This document shows positions 1 to 5,186 of a stretch of DNA of 7,753 bases, one piece after another. The DNA is taken from positions 1 to 7,753 of the forward strand of contig JAHDIA010000277.1 in NCBI GenBank assembly GCA_020631035.1, given 5' to 3'. The stretch is from Chitinophagales bacterium. Its GTDB lineage: Bacteria > Bacteroidota > Bacteroidia > Chitinophagales > UBA2359. The notes below the pieces were generated by a model. That model saw only the letters and a program-made list of their open reading frames with translations, made no database searches and had not been told where the DNA came from. The translations under genes and the position numbers were made by a program. How positions within the stretch are numbered: the first letter of the stretch is position 1; every line of letters begins with the position of its first letter.

Positions 1-332
1 GCTTTACACCTATTGGTGGTACTATCACATTAGATCCTTGTGTTTTTCAAATACGTGGATGTAAAACAGATGGCGAAGGTGGAAATACAATTGAAGATGA
101 TTTCTTTAAAATATTTCCCAATCCCGCCCAGGATGTACTCAATGTCAATTTAAGTGGAGCGATCCAAGAAGTATACATTTTGGATATTACGGGACGTATC
201 CTTAAATCTGAAAATGTTACTGGTAATACATTTGTAAGTTTTAATCTTACTGATTTTGCCTTGGGTACTTACTTTGTCCAAACAGTCGATGCTAAGGGCG
301 AAGCACAAGTACAACGCTTTGTCAAAATGTAA
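1..332 (+). CDS. C-terminal end of a secreted protein with a type IX secretion system (Por) sorting domain, 5' truncated
   Basis: This is an open frame read from position 3 to a TAA at 330-332, giving the last 109 residues of a longer protein that begins outside the window. From about residue 36 it shows the type A T9SS sorting domain pattern: FKIFPNPAQDVLNV, then VYILDITGRILKSE, then LTDFALGTYFVQ, ending in a short strand QRFVKM. In Bacteroidota this domain directs export across the outer membrane through the Por/T9SS machinery and is usually cleaved off, with the protein then released or anchored to the surface. The residues before it (FTPIGGTITLDPCVFQIRGC, then a Gly/Asp-rich linker) look like the end of a beta-rich extracellular domain, but the catalytic or binding part is not visible, so no function can be given. 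The gene converges with ilvA and is followed by a good terminator. Confidence in the sorting domain is high. Confidence 0.9.
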   Translation, partial: FTPIGGTITLDPCVFQIRGCKTDGEGGNTIEDDFFKIFPNPAQDVLNVNLSGAIQEVYILDITGRILKSENVTGNTFVSFNLTDFALGTYFVQTVDAKGEAQVQRFVKM

Positions 333-368
333 GGAAGGAATAAAATAAGCTTGTAATTCACTTGCTTC

Positions 369-401
369 AGATATGACATTTCTTAAAGAAATGTCATATC
401 T
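369..401. repeat. 33-bp perfect palindrome between convergent genes
   Basis: The arms AGATATGACATTTCTT (369-384) and AAGAAATGTCATATCT (386-401) are exact reverse complements around a single central A at 385. As RNA this gives a stem of about 14 bp with a tiny loop, from either strand. It starts 36 bp after the stop of the sorting-domain gene. There is no clear T-run on either side, so it is not a standard intrinsic terminator. A bidirectional termination aid, a 3'-end-protecting hairpin or a dispersed palindromic repeat are all possible. Confidence 0.8.
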
Positions 402-460
402 ATTCTAAGAATTTATTTGACACACGTTCCTAAATATTAACACACGGTGGAAGAATACGT

Positions 461-500
461 AAATGTCCAATCTCTCTTTTGAGCTTGGGCATTTTTATTT
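461..500 (+). terminator. Intrinsic terminator for the sorting-domain gene
   Basis: The arms AAATGTCCAA (461-470) and TTGGGCATTT (485-494) pair over 10 bp with one G-U wobble. Inside the loop CTC (474-476) can pair with GAG (481-483) around TTTT. The right arm runs into TTTTTATTT (492-500), a U-rich tail in the + direction. It lies about 130 bp after the stop at 332 with no other gene between. Read on the minus strand it has only a short T-run, so it would be a weaker terminator for ilvA. Confidence 0.75.
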
Positions 501-510
501 ATCACCAAAC

Positions 511-660
511 TCCTAGCCTTTCGACGAAGAACAAAACTATGCGAAACTACGCCCGATAGCAATGGAAAGCCCTGTACGGGCAGTGCCTTGTGCCTGCCCT
601 AAGGCTTGGAATGAATAGCGGGGACACACTTTACAAACGAATGCCCCCAACGTTCCGTCC
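511..660 (-). repeat. Dispersed intergenic repeat, copy A (longest form)
   Basis: Read on the minus strand this stretch begins GGACGGAACGTTGGGGGC, contains GTGTCCCCGCTATTC (complement of 613-627), then a GC-rich insert, then GCTATCGGGCGTAG (complement of 547-560) and CTTCGTCGAAAGGC. The same ordered blocks recur on the + strand at 2924-3030 (copy B), and the first half recurs at 7656-7705 (copy C). The insert between the two conserved blocks can fold: GGGCAG (578-583) with CTGCCC (594-599), or alternatively GCCC (569-572) with GGGC (578-581). No ORF of note runs through it. It fills most of the gap between the terminator at 461-500 and the ilvA stop; I see no gene or promoter in 333-695. It is likely a non-autonomous, REP-like or MITE-like element; its mobilising enzyme is not in the window. 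Confidence 0.65.
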
Positions 661-695
661 CAATTATTCAATTGACCAAAAGAGAATTTTTAAAT

Positions 696-1961
696 TTAAA
701 TCAAAAACTCAAACAAATTGGAGTTTTCATTTAAATACTCGTAATTGATATTATGATTTTTCATCCGTTCAATCAATAAATTAAAATCTTCTTTTTTGGC
801 GAGTTCGATACCGAGGACAACGGGACCTGAATCTCGACTGTTTTTCTTTTTGTATTCAAAGTAGCAGATTTCGTCATTGGGTCCTAGGACTTCAATTAAA
901 AACTCTTTGAGGGAACCTGCTCTTTGTGCGAGGCGAATGACGAAGTAATGTTTTAAGCCTTCGTACAAAAGAGAACGCTCCTTGATCTCCGCCATACGGG
1001 TAATGTCGTTGTTGCCGCCACTGACGATACAACAAATATTTTTGCCTTTGATGATGTCTTTGTAATGGTCCAAAGCGGCAATGCTCAAGGCTCCCGCAGG
1101 TTCGACCACCAATGCTTCTTCATTGTACAATTCCAAGATGGTCGAACAAATTTCACCTTCGGGAACAAGATGAATTTCGTCCAATACTTGGCGGCAAATC
1201 GCAAAGGTAATGTCGCCCACTTTTTTGACCGCCGCCCCATCTACAAATTTGTCAATGCTTTCGAGTTCGGTATTGACGCCTTTTTCAAAAGAGGTTTTCA
1301 TTGCAGGCGCACCGAGGGGTTCTAGACCAATGATTTTGGTCTGGGGAGAAACTTGTTTGAAAAAACTCCCCACTCCTGCCGACAGCCCACCGCCTCCGAC
1401 TGGAATGAATAAATAGTCTAAATTTTCTTCGGCATCGTCCCATATTTCTTGTCCAACGGTCCCCTGCCCTTCTATGGTTTTCACATCGTCGAATGGATGG
1501 ACAAAAGCTTTGTTGTTGGCGATGCTGTCTTTCATTGCCTCGTTAAATGCATCGTCGAAGGTATCGCCCACCAAGACAATTTTGACGTATTCTCTGCCAA
1601 ACATTTCGACCTGTTTGATTTTTTGTTTGGTGGTGGGAACGGGCATATAGACCACACCCGATATTTTTAATTTTCGGCAAGAATAGGCAAAGCCTTGAGC
1701 GTGATTGCCTGCACTGGCACAGACCACTCCGTTCTTGGCTTCTTCGGCATTTAGACTCGAAATTTTGTTGTGTGCCCCCCTAATTTTGTAGGAACGAACC
1801 ACCTGCAAATCTTCTCTTTTGAGCCATACTTTGCAATCGTATTTTTCGGACAAACTGGCACTGAATTGTAGGGGCGTATGCAAGGCAATTTCCTTGAGGC
1901 GTTTTCTCGCCCGCATAATATCACTGCTAGGAATGATTTGGATTTTGGGGTTTGCTTCCAC
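696..1961 (-). CDS. ilvA: Threonine ammonia-lyase (threonine dehydratase), biosynthetic
   Basis: It deaminates L-threonine to 2-oxobutanoate and ammonia, the committed step to isoleucine, using pyridoxal phosphate in the cytoplasm. The 421-residue product has the fold-type II PLP core at about 15-330. The Schiff-base lysine is K59 in VRSYKIRGAHNK, the substrate loop is CASAGNHAQG (81-90), the phosphate-binding loop is GGGGLSAG (189-196) and the ring-nitrogen region is SGGNND (314-319). Residues 336-421, from LKHYFVIRLAQRAGSLKEF onward, form one ACT-like regulatory domain. The protein is therefore the shorter single-ACT form known from Bacillus and Corynebacterium, not the two-ACT E. coli enzyme, and feedback by isoleucine is expected. 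The start is GTG at 1961: an in-frame TAA lies three codons upstream, no ATG intervenes, and the next ATG (M15) already abuts the conserved region. The AATAAATAAA leader directly before GTG matches the other genes. It is the last gene of the minus-strand cluster, 29 bp after the reductase. Confidence 0.95.
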   Translation of the reverse strand: MEANPKIQIIPSSDIMRARKRLKEIALHTPLQFSASLSEKYDCKVWLKREDLQVVRSYKIRGAHNKISSLNAEEAKNGVVCASAGNHAQGFAYSCRKLKISGVVYMPVPTTKQKIKQVEMFGREYVKIVLVGDTFDDAFNEAMKDSIANNKAFVHPFDDVKTIEGQGTVGQEIWDDAEENLDYLFIPVGGGGLSAGVGSFFKQVSPQTKIIGLEPLGAPAMKTSFEKGVNTELESIDKFVDGAAVKKVGDITFAICRQVLDEIHLVPEGEICSTILELYNEEALVVEPAGALSIAALDHYKDIIKGKNICCIVSGGNNDITRMAEIKERSLLYEGLKHYFVIRLAQRAGSLKEFLIEVLGPNDEICYFEYKKKNSRDSGPVVLGIELAKKEDFNLLIERMKNHNINYEYLNENSNLFEFLI

Positions 1962-1979
1962 TTTATTTATTTATTTATT
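1962..1979 (-). repeat. TAAA tetranucleotide microsatellite next to the ilvA start codon
   Basis: On the + strand this is four TTTA units (1962-1977) plus TT. On the coding strand it reads as repeated TAAA ending exactly at the GTG start of ilvA. It fills most of the 29-bp gap after the aldo/keto reductase and occupies the place where a ribosome binding site would be; no Shine-Dalgarno sequence is present. Similar but shorter ATAAA leaders precede the other genes. Confidence 0.75.
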
Positions 1980-1990
1980 GAACAATCTAC

Positions 1991-2893
1991 TCACGGCACT
2001 TCCTCTCCCATCGAGGCTTCCCACAATACAAACCAATCTTCTCGGCTCATTTGAATCTCAAGCGCATTTACTGCTTTTGAGATGCGTTCGATTTTGGTTG
2101 TTCCCAAAACAGGCAATATACCCGAAGGATGCTGCATCAACCAAGCGAGGTAAATTTGGTCTTCGCTGGCATTGTATTTTTGCGCCAATTCTGTGGCTTT
2201 GCTTTTTACGTTTGCAATGCGTTCATCCTTAAAATCGCCAAACAATTTTCCTCCGCCAAGTGGGGACCACGCCATTGGCTTACATTGACTTCTGAGACAG
2301 GCATCTAATGTGTTATCTAAGAATGGATCAAGTTTCAAAATAGAGGCTTCGATTTGATTGGTGACCAAGGAAAACAAACTGTCCAATGTTTCAAATTGCT
2401 TGGCACTAAAATTGGAAACGCCAAAATGCAAGACTTTACCTGCTTGTTGTAAGTCCTCAAATGCTTCTGCCATTTCGTGATAATTCATCAAGGGCGAGGG
2501 ACGGTGAATCAACAACAAATCCAAACGGTCTGTATTTAAATTGTTCAAACTGTTTTCTACCGACTGAATGATGTGTGCCTTGCTGGTGTCGTAAGATTTA
2601 ATCTTATGTTCGGGTCGATTAGGTGTCACCAATTTGATGCCACATTTGCTCACCAACTGCATTTGTTCCCGTAGAGATGCTTCGTTTTTCAAGACGCCTC
2701 CAAACTCAGCTTCGTTGGTATAGTGCCCATAAATATCTGCGTGGTCAAAGGTGCTTATACCTAATTCTAGACATCCCTTGATCATCTTTTCTATTCCTGC
2801 GGTGTCCAATTGACTACCCCAAACGCCCCAACTCATGACGCCTGCAACGATGCGGGAAAATTCGGGACCATTGACTGATAAATTTATATTCAT
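1991..2893 (-). CDS. Aldo/keto reductase (YdhF-like oxidoreductase)
   Basis: This is a 300-residue member of the aldo/keto reductase superfamily, a TIM barrel that reduces aldehydes and ketones with NADPH. Its length and sequence style match the E. coli YdhF group. The catalytic tetrad can be read as D50 and Y55 (FDHADIYG), K83 (LVSKCGIK) and H130 (LDLLLIHRP). GVSNFSAKQ (158-166) and the late SPLGGGKLFGD (210-220) are typical barrel and cofactor segments, and the C-terminal PVLGTTKIERI matches the family's adenosine-phosphate loop. There is no signal peptide, so it is cytoplasmic. The ATG at 2893 follows TTAATAAATAAA and fits the family N-terminus. It lies 29 bp upstream of ilvA and probably shares its transcript. 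Upstream is a 369-bp repeat-rich gap, so it may be the first gene of its unit. The substrate is unknown, and a link to branched-chain metabolism is only a guess from position. Confidence 0.92.
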   Translation of the reverse strand: MNINLSVNGPEFSRIVAGVMSWGVWGSQLDTAGIEKMIKGCLELGISTFDHADIYGHYTNEAEFGGVLKNEASLREQMQLVSKCGIKLVTPNRPEHKIKSYDTSKAHIIQSVENSLNNLNTDRLDLLLIHRPSPLMNYHEMAEAFEDLQQAGKVLHFGVSNFSAKQFETLDSLFSLVTNQIEASILKLDPFLDNTLDACLRSQCKPMAWSPLGGGKLFGDFKDERIANVKSKATELAQKYNASEDQIYLAWLMQHPSGILPVLGTTKIERISKAVNALEIQMSREDWFVLWEASMGEEVP

Positions 2894-2923
2894 TTTATTT
2901 ATTAATTCTTAAATTTATTTTTT

Positions 2924-3030
2924 TGTACGGAATGTTTGGTTTTTCAAACGTTTGGGTGTCCCCGCTATCTGCCATACATGGTATGTGCTTCTATCGGGCG
3001 TAAAATCGGTTCTGTGTGTGCTTCGTCGGT
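2924..3030 (+). repeat. Dispersed intergenic repeat, copy B
   Basis: It begins TGTACGGAATGTTTGG and carries GTGTCCCCGCTAT (2957-2967 region), a short insert, then CTATCGGGCGTA (2991-3002) and CTTCGTCGG (3021-3029). These blocks occur in the same order in copy A, whose insert is longer. Here the insert contains the small hairpin CATAC-ATG-GTATG (2973-2985). A second hairpin, GTTTG (2934-2938) with CAAAC (2945-2949), lies in the first block. The copy starts about 30 bp upstream of the aldo/keto reductase start codon, on the opposite strand to the gene. Confidence 0.65.
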
Positions 3031-3044
3031 TCTGTTTTCTGTTC

Positions 3045-3063
3045 GGGCGAATTGCATTCGCCC
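3045..3063. repeat. Palindrome GGGCGAAT-TGC-ATTCGCCC
   Basis: This is a perfect 8-bp stem with a 3-nt loop. From memory, palindromes of this GGGCGAAT...ATTCGCCC type are frequent between genes in Bacteroidota and cyanobacteria. There is no T-run after it on either strand, so it is not an intrinsic terminator. Confidence 0.7.
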
Positions 3064-3139
3064 ATACATTATTTGCGCCCGTTTTCTGTTTGGGCGAATG
3101 TTTATTTGACCATATATTATTTGCGCCTGTTTTCTATTC

Positions 3140-3159
3140 AGACGTTGCGTGCAACGTCT
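3140..3159. repeat. Palindrome AGACGTTGC-GT-GCAACGTCT
   Basis: This is a perfect 9-bp stem around GT, followed by CTCTACG. It resembles the GTAGAGACGTTGC...GCAACGTCTCTAC palindromes I recall as abundant between genes in cyanobacteria and some Bacteroidota. The left outer arm (GTAGAG) is degraded here while the right one (CTCTAC, 3158-3163) is intact, so this is probably an old copy. Confidence 0.7.
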
Positions 3160-3170
3160 CTACGTCATGA

Positions 3171-3266
3171 ATTTACACAATTACATAATCAACCATTTAC
3201 ACAATTACATAATCAACCATTCACACAATTACACATTCACACAATCACACAATCAACACAATTCAC
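3171..3266. repeat. 24-bp tandem repeat grading into degenerate short repeats
   Basis: The 24-bp unit starting ATTTACACAATTACATAA is present twice without change at 3171-3194 and 3195-3218. A third copy (3219-3242) and a fourth (3243-3266) are degenerate, composed of ATTCACA- and AATCACA-like pieces. The array runs into the TGA stop of the nucleotidyltransferase gene at 3263-3265. On the coding strand it is rich in ATTGTGT, close to the ATTGTGA heptads at 5131-5165. Confidence 0.8.
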
Positions 3267-4057
3267 CCCAATCCCACAATCTCCTTCAACAAAAAATCCG
3301 CCATTGAATCGACCTTTTCCATTATGACCTTTGCATCACCAACGGGATACACTGCCAATTTCAATAGCTCGTACATCTCCTCCTGTTTTTCGGGATAATG
3401 TTTGCTAAAACGTTCGTAACAGGGATACAAATCTCTGGTAAAACATTGTTCTTTTTCCATTACCAATTCGAATCCAATACGAACCATTCGTCGCATAATC
3501 CAATTGCAACTTTCCCTTATGTCTTTGGGATCTTTTTCGACCGTCAACCAATTTTTTAATTTTGCCAAATCTTGCTCAAAAAAATCGGAATGGGGACGTC
3601 CATCTTTGCCAGGTTTGAATTTGGGCAATGATGGATTCAAATCTTCACCAAAGATACACACACATTGGGTTTTTAAAAGAAATTGCAAACGTCTATCTTG
3701 GTGAATGTCTGCTAGGCTTTGAAAATGCACTTCTGCCCCTTCCAAAAAATTATATTTGGACTCTAGGTAATCCATCATTTTTCTTTTGGGCTGCAATGCT
3801 TCTTTGGAGAGCTTGGTATGGGATACAGCTATGGTATCAATATCGGATATGGGTGGGATGGCTGTTCCTTTGGCAACACTTCCCCTTAGATAAACACTGT
3901 GTAAGTGTACTGCAAAATGTTCTTGATACAGTTCTAGCATTTCTTCTACGACAGGACTGTACTGCTCTTGCACTTTGTCCAAAGAACAAATATTGACAAT
4001 GTAGCCCTCTTTATCCAAGGGCTGTACACTGCCAATATTTTTGATTTCTCTTTTCAA
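3263..4057 (-). CDS. Nucleotidyltransferase-fold protein of unknown substrate
   Basis: This is a 264-residue protein with a polymerase beta-type nucleotidyltransferase domain in its first half. VYLRGSVAKGTAIPPISDID (55-74) holds the GS motif (G59, S60) and the two metal-binding aspartates D72 and D74. E109 in GAEVHFQ is the likely third acidic ligand, and CVCIFGEDL (132-140) resembles the loop closing the domain in aminoglycoside adenylyltransferases. Residues 155-264 look all-helical. Such enzymes transfer a nucleoside monophosphate to a small molecule, protein or RNA end; which one cannot be told here. The frame opens with TTG at 4057 directly after an in-frame TAA, and no ATG lies in the 20 bp after ilvC. 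The first in-frame ATG is residue 40, close to the catalytic domain, so TTG (or GTG at residue 29) is the probable start. The tight spacing suggests co-transcription with ilvC. No partner antitoxin-like ORF is visible. Confidence 0.8.
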   Translation of the reverse strand: MKREIKNIGSVQPLDKEGYIVNICSLDKVQEQYSPVVEEMLELYQEHFAVHLHSVYLRGSVAKGTAIPPISDIDTIAVSHTKLSKEALQPKRKMMDYLESKYNFLEGAEVHFQSLADIHQDRRLQFLLKTQCVCIFGEDLNPSLPKFKPGKDGRPHSDFFEQDLAKLKNWLTVEKDPKDIRESCNWIMRRMVRIGFELVMEKEQCFTRDLYPCYERFSKHYPEKQEEMYELLKLAVYPVGDAKVIMEKVDSMADFLLKEIVGLG

Positions 4058-4077
4058 TTATATAAATAAATTTAAAT

Positions 4078-5121
4078 TTACGCTTTGGGACGCAAAGAAC
4101 GCACCTGTGCCCCTGCCTGCCACATCTCTGACTCCCGCAATTCTTTCAATTCTCCCTCTAGTTTTTCTCTATAATCGTCTTGGCTATTGATTGCAATAAC
4201 ATGAGCTGCTTCTCTACCCGATGCTACCTCCTCATACAATTCGCCAAAGACAGGTTGAACAGCTTCTTTGAATTTATTTTTCCAATCCAAGGCACCTCTT
4301 TGTGCTGTAGTCGAACAATTGGCAAACATCCAATCCATTCCATTTTCCGCCACCAATTTGATGAGGCTCTCGGTCAATTCTTCAACCGTTTCGTTAAAGG
4401 CTTCCGAAGGAGAATGTCCTTTGCTACGTAGGAGTTCATACTGTGCTTCCATCACTCCTGCCAAGGCTCCCATCAAAATACCTCTTTCGCCTGTTAAATC
4501 GCTGTATACTTCTTTCTCAAAGGTGGTTTCAAATAAATATCCAGAACCTACACCAATACCAAGCGCAACCACTTTATCTTTTGCTTTGCCTGTTGCATCT
4601 TGGGCAATGGCATAGCTAGAATTCAATCCCTTGCCTGCTACAAACAAACGACGTAAGCTAGTCCCTGAACCTTTTGGGGCAACCAATACCACATCTACAT
4701 CTTCAGGAGGAATGATGCCCGTATGACTTTTATATGTCAATCCAAAACCATGTGAGAAATACAAGGTCTTTCCTGCTGTCAAATGTTTTTTGACGGTGGG
4801 CCAAACAGCTATCTGTCCTGCATCCGAAAGCAAATATTGTAAGATGCTCCCCTTCTGACAAGCTTCTTCGATTTCAAATAAATTGACGCCTTCTTCCCAA
4901 CCGTCTGCTACAGCCTTGTCCCAAGTTTTGGAACCTTTGCGTTGCCCAACAATGACATTGAATCCATTGTCTTTTAAATTTAAGGCTTGTCCTGGCCCTT
5001 GTACACCATAGCCCAATACTGCAATGGTTTCGTCTTTTAATACTTCTCTCGCTTTATCGAGGGGAAACTCTTCTCGTGTCACCACATTTTCGTCTACTCC
5101 TCCAAAATTGATTATTGCCAT
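4078..5121 (-). CDS. ilvC: Ketol-acid reductoisomerase, class I
   Basis: It converts 2-acetolactate or 2-aceto-2-hydroxybutanoate to the 2,3-dihydroxy acid by a Mg-dependent alkyl shift and NADPH reduction, the second common step to valine, leucine and isoleucine. The 347 residues comprise an N-terminal Rossmann domain with GYGVQGPGQALNLKDNG (37-53) and the cofactor-selecting loop GQRKGSKTW (59-67). R61 and S64 in that loop suggest NADPH. FSHGFG (122-127) holds the active-site H124. The C-terminal knotted domain has SDLTGERGILMG (207-218) with metal ligands D208 and E212, FNETVEEL (242-249), and CSTTAQRGALDW (269-280). E. coli IlvC is about 490 residues; this is the single-knot short form. 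Many blocks read like the mature part of yeast mitochondrial Ilv5. The ATG at 5121 gives the canonical N-terminus and follows AATTAAAATAAA. It lies 65 bp after ilvN and 20 bp before the nucleotidyltransferase. Confidence 0.97.
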   Translation of the reverse strand: MAIINFGGVDENVVTREEFPLDKAREVLKDETIAVLGYGVQGPGQALNLKDNGFNVIVGQRKGSKTWDKAVADGWEEGVNLFEIEEACQKGSILQYLLSDAGQIAVWPTVKKHLTAGKTLYFSHGFGLTYKSHTGIIPPEDVDVVLVAPKGSGTSLRRLFVAGKGLNSSYAIAQDATGKAKDKVVALGIGVGSGYLFETTFEKEVYSDLTGERGILMGALAGVMEAQYELLRSKGHSPSEAFNETVEELTESLIKLVAENGMDWMFANCSTTAQRGALDWKNKFKEAVQPVFGELYEEVASGREAAHVIAINSQDDYREKLEGELKELRESEMWQAGAQVRSLRPKA

Positions 5122-5130
5122 TTTATTTTA

Positions 5131-5165
5131 ATTGTGAGTTGTGAATTATAAATTGTGAATTGTGA
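5131..5165. repeat. Heptanucleotide tandem array (ATTGTGA)
   Basis: Five consecutive 7-bp units lie in exact register: ATTGTGA, GTTGTGA, ATTATAA, ATTGTGA, ATTGTGA. The array fills half of the 65-bp gap between the ilvN stop and the ilvC start. It begins 9 bp upstream of the ilvC start codon, on the opposite strand reading. There is no Shine-Dalgarno sequence in the gap. Confidence 0.8.
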
Positions 5166-5186
5166 TTTTTCAATCTTGAATTTAAT

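Larger units (their letters stand above)
3031..3160 (+). repeat. Tandem 47-48 bp repeat, about 2.5 units, each with a hairpin
   Basis: The block GTTTTCT recurs at 3034, 3081 and 3129, and TTATTTGCGCC precedes the second and third units. After GTTTTCTGTT or GTTTTCTATT each unit carries an inverted repeat: GGGCGAAT/ATTCGCCC (3045-3063), a decayed version at 3092-3111, and a different palindrome at 3140-3159. Short open frames cross it on the + strand, but they are repetitive, show no family features and are not considered genes. Confidence 0.7.

Noticed and set aside
661..674. Terminator for ilvA from CAATT-ATTC-AATTG
   Set aside because: A stem of only five A/T-rich pairs without a U-run on the minus strand is too weak.
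2894..2960. Possible Bacteroidota-type promoter (TAnnTTTG with upstream TTTG) for the reductase, and the matching site upstream of ilvB near 7630
   Set aside because: The best match, TAAATTTA, lacks the final G and the nearest upstream TTTG is about 27 bp away, too far for the usual spacing. The AT richness makes chance matches likely.
3171..3266. CRISPR array
   Set aside because: The 24-bp units are directly adjacent with no spacers, later units degrade gradually, and there are no cas genes; this is a simple tandem repeat.
3016..3327. Open frame of 103 residues on the + strand with QLHNQPFTQLHNQPFTQLH repeats, and an overlapping 72-residue frame at 2952-3170
   Set aside because: Both are translations of the tandem DNA repeats and copy B, and the longer one runs into the antisense of the nucleotidyltransferase gene. 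No start context or family features.
3263..4057. MNT/HEPN toxin-antitoxin pair
   Set aside because: The nucleotidyltransferase is far larger than the minimal MNT proteins and no HEPN-type gene is adjacent.
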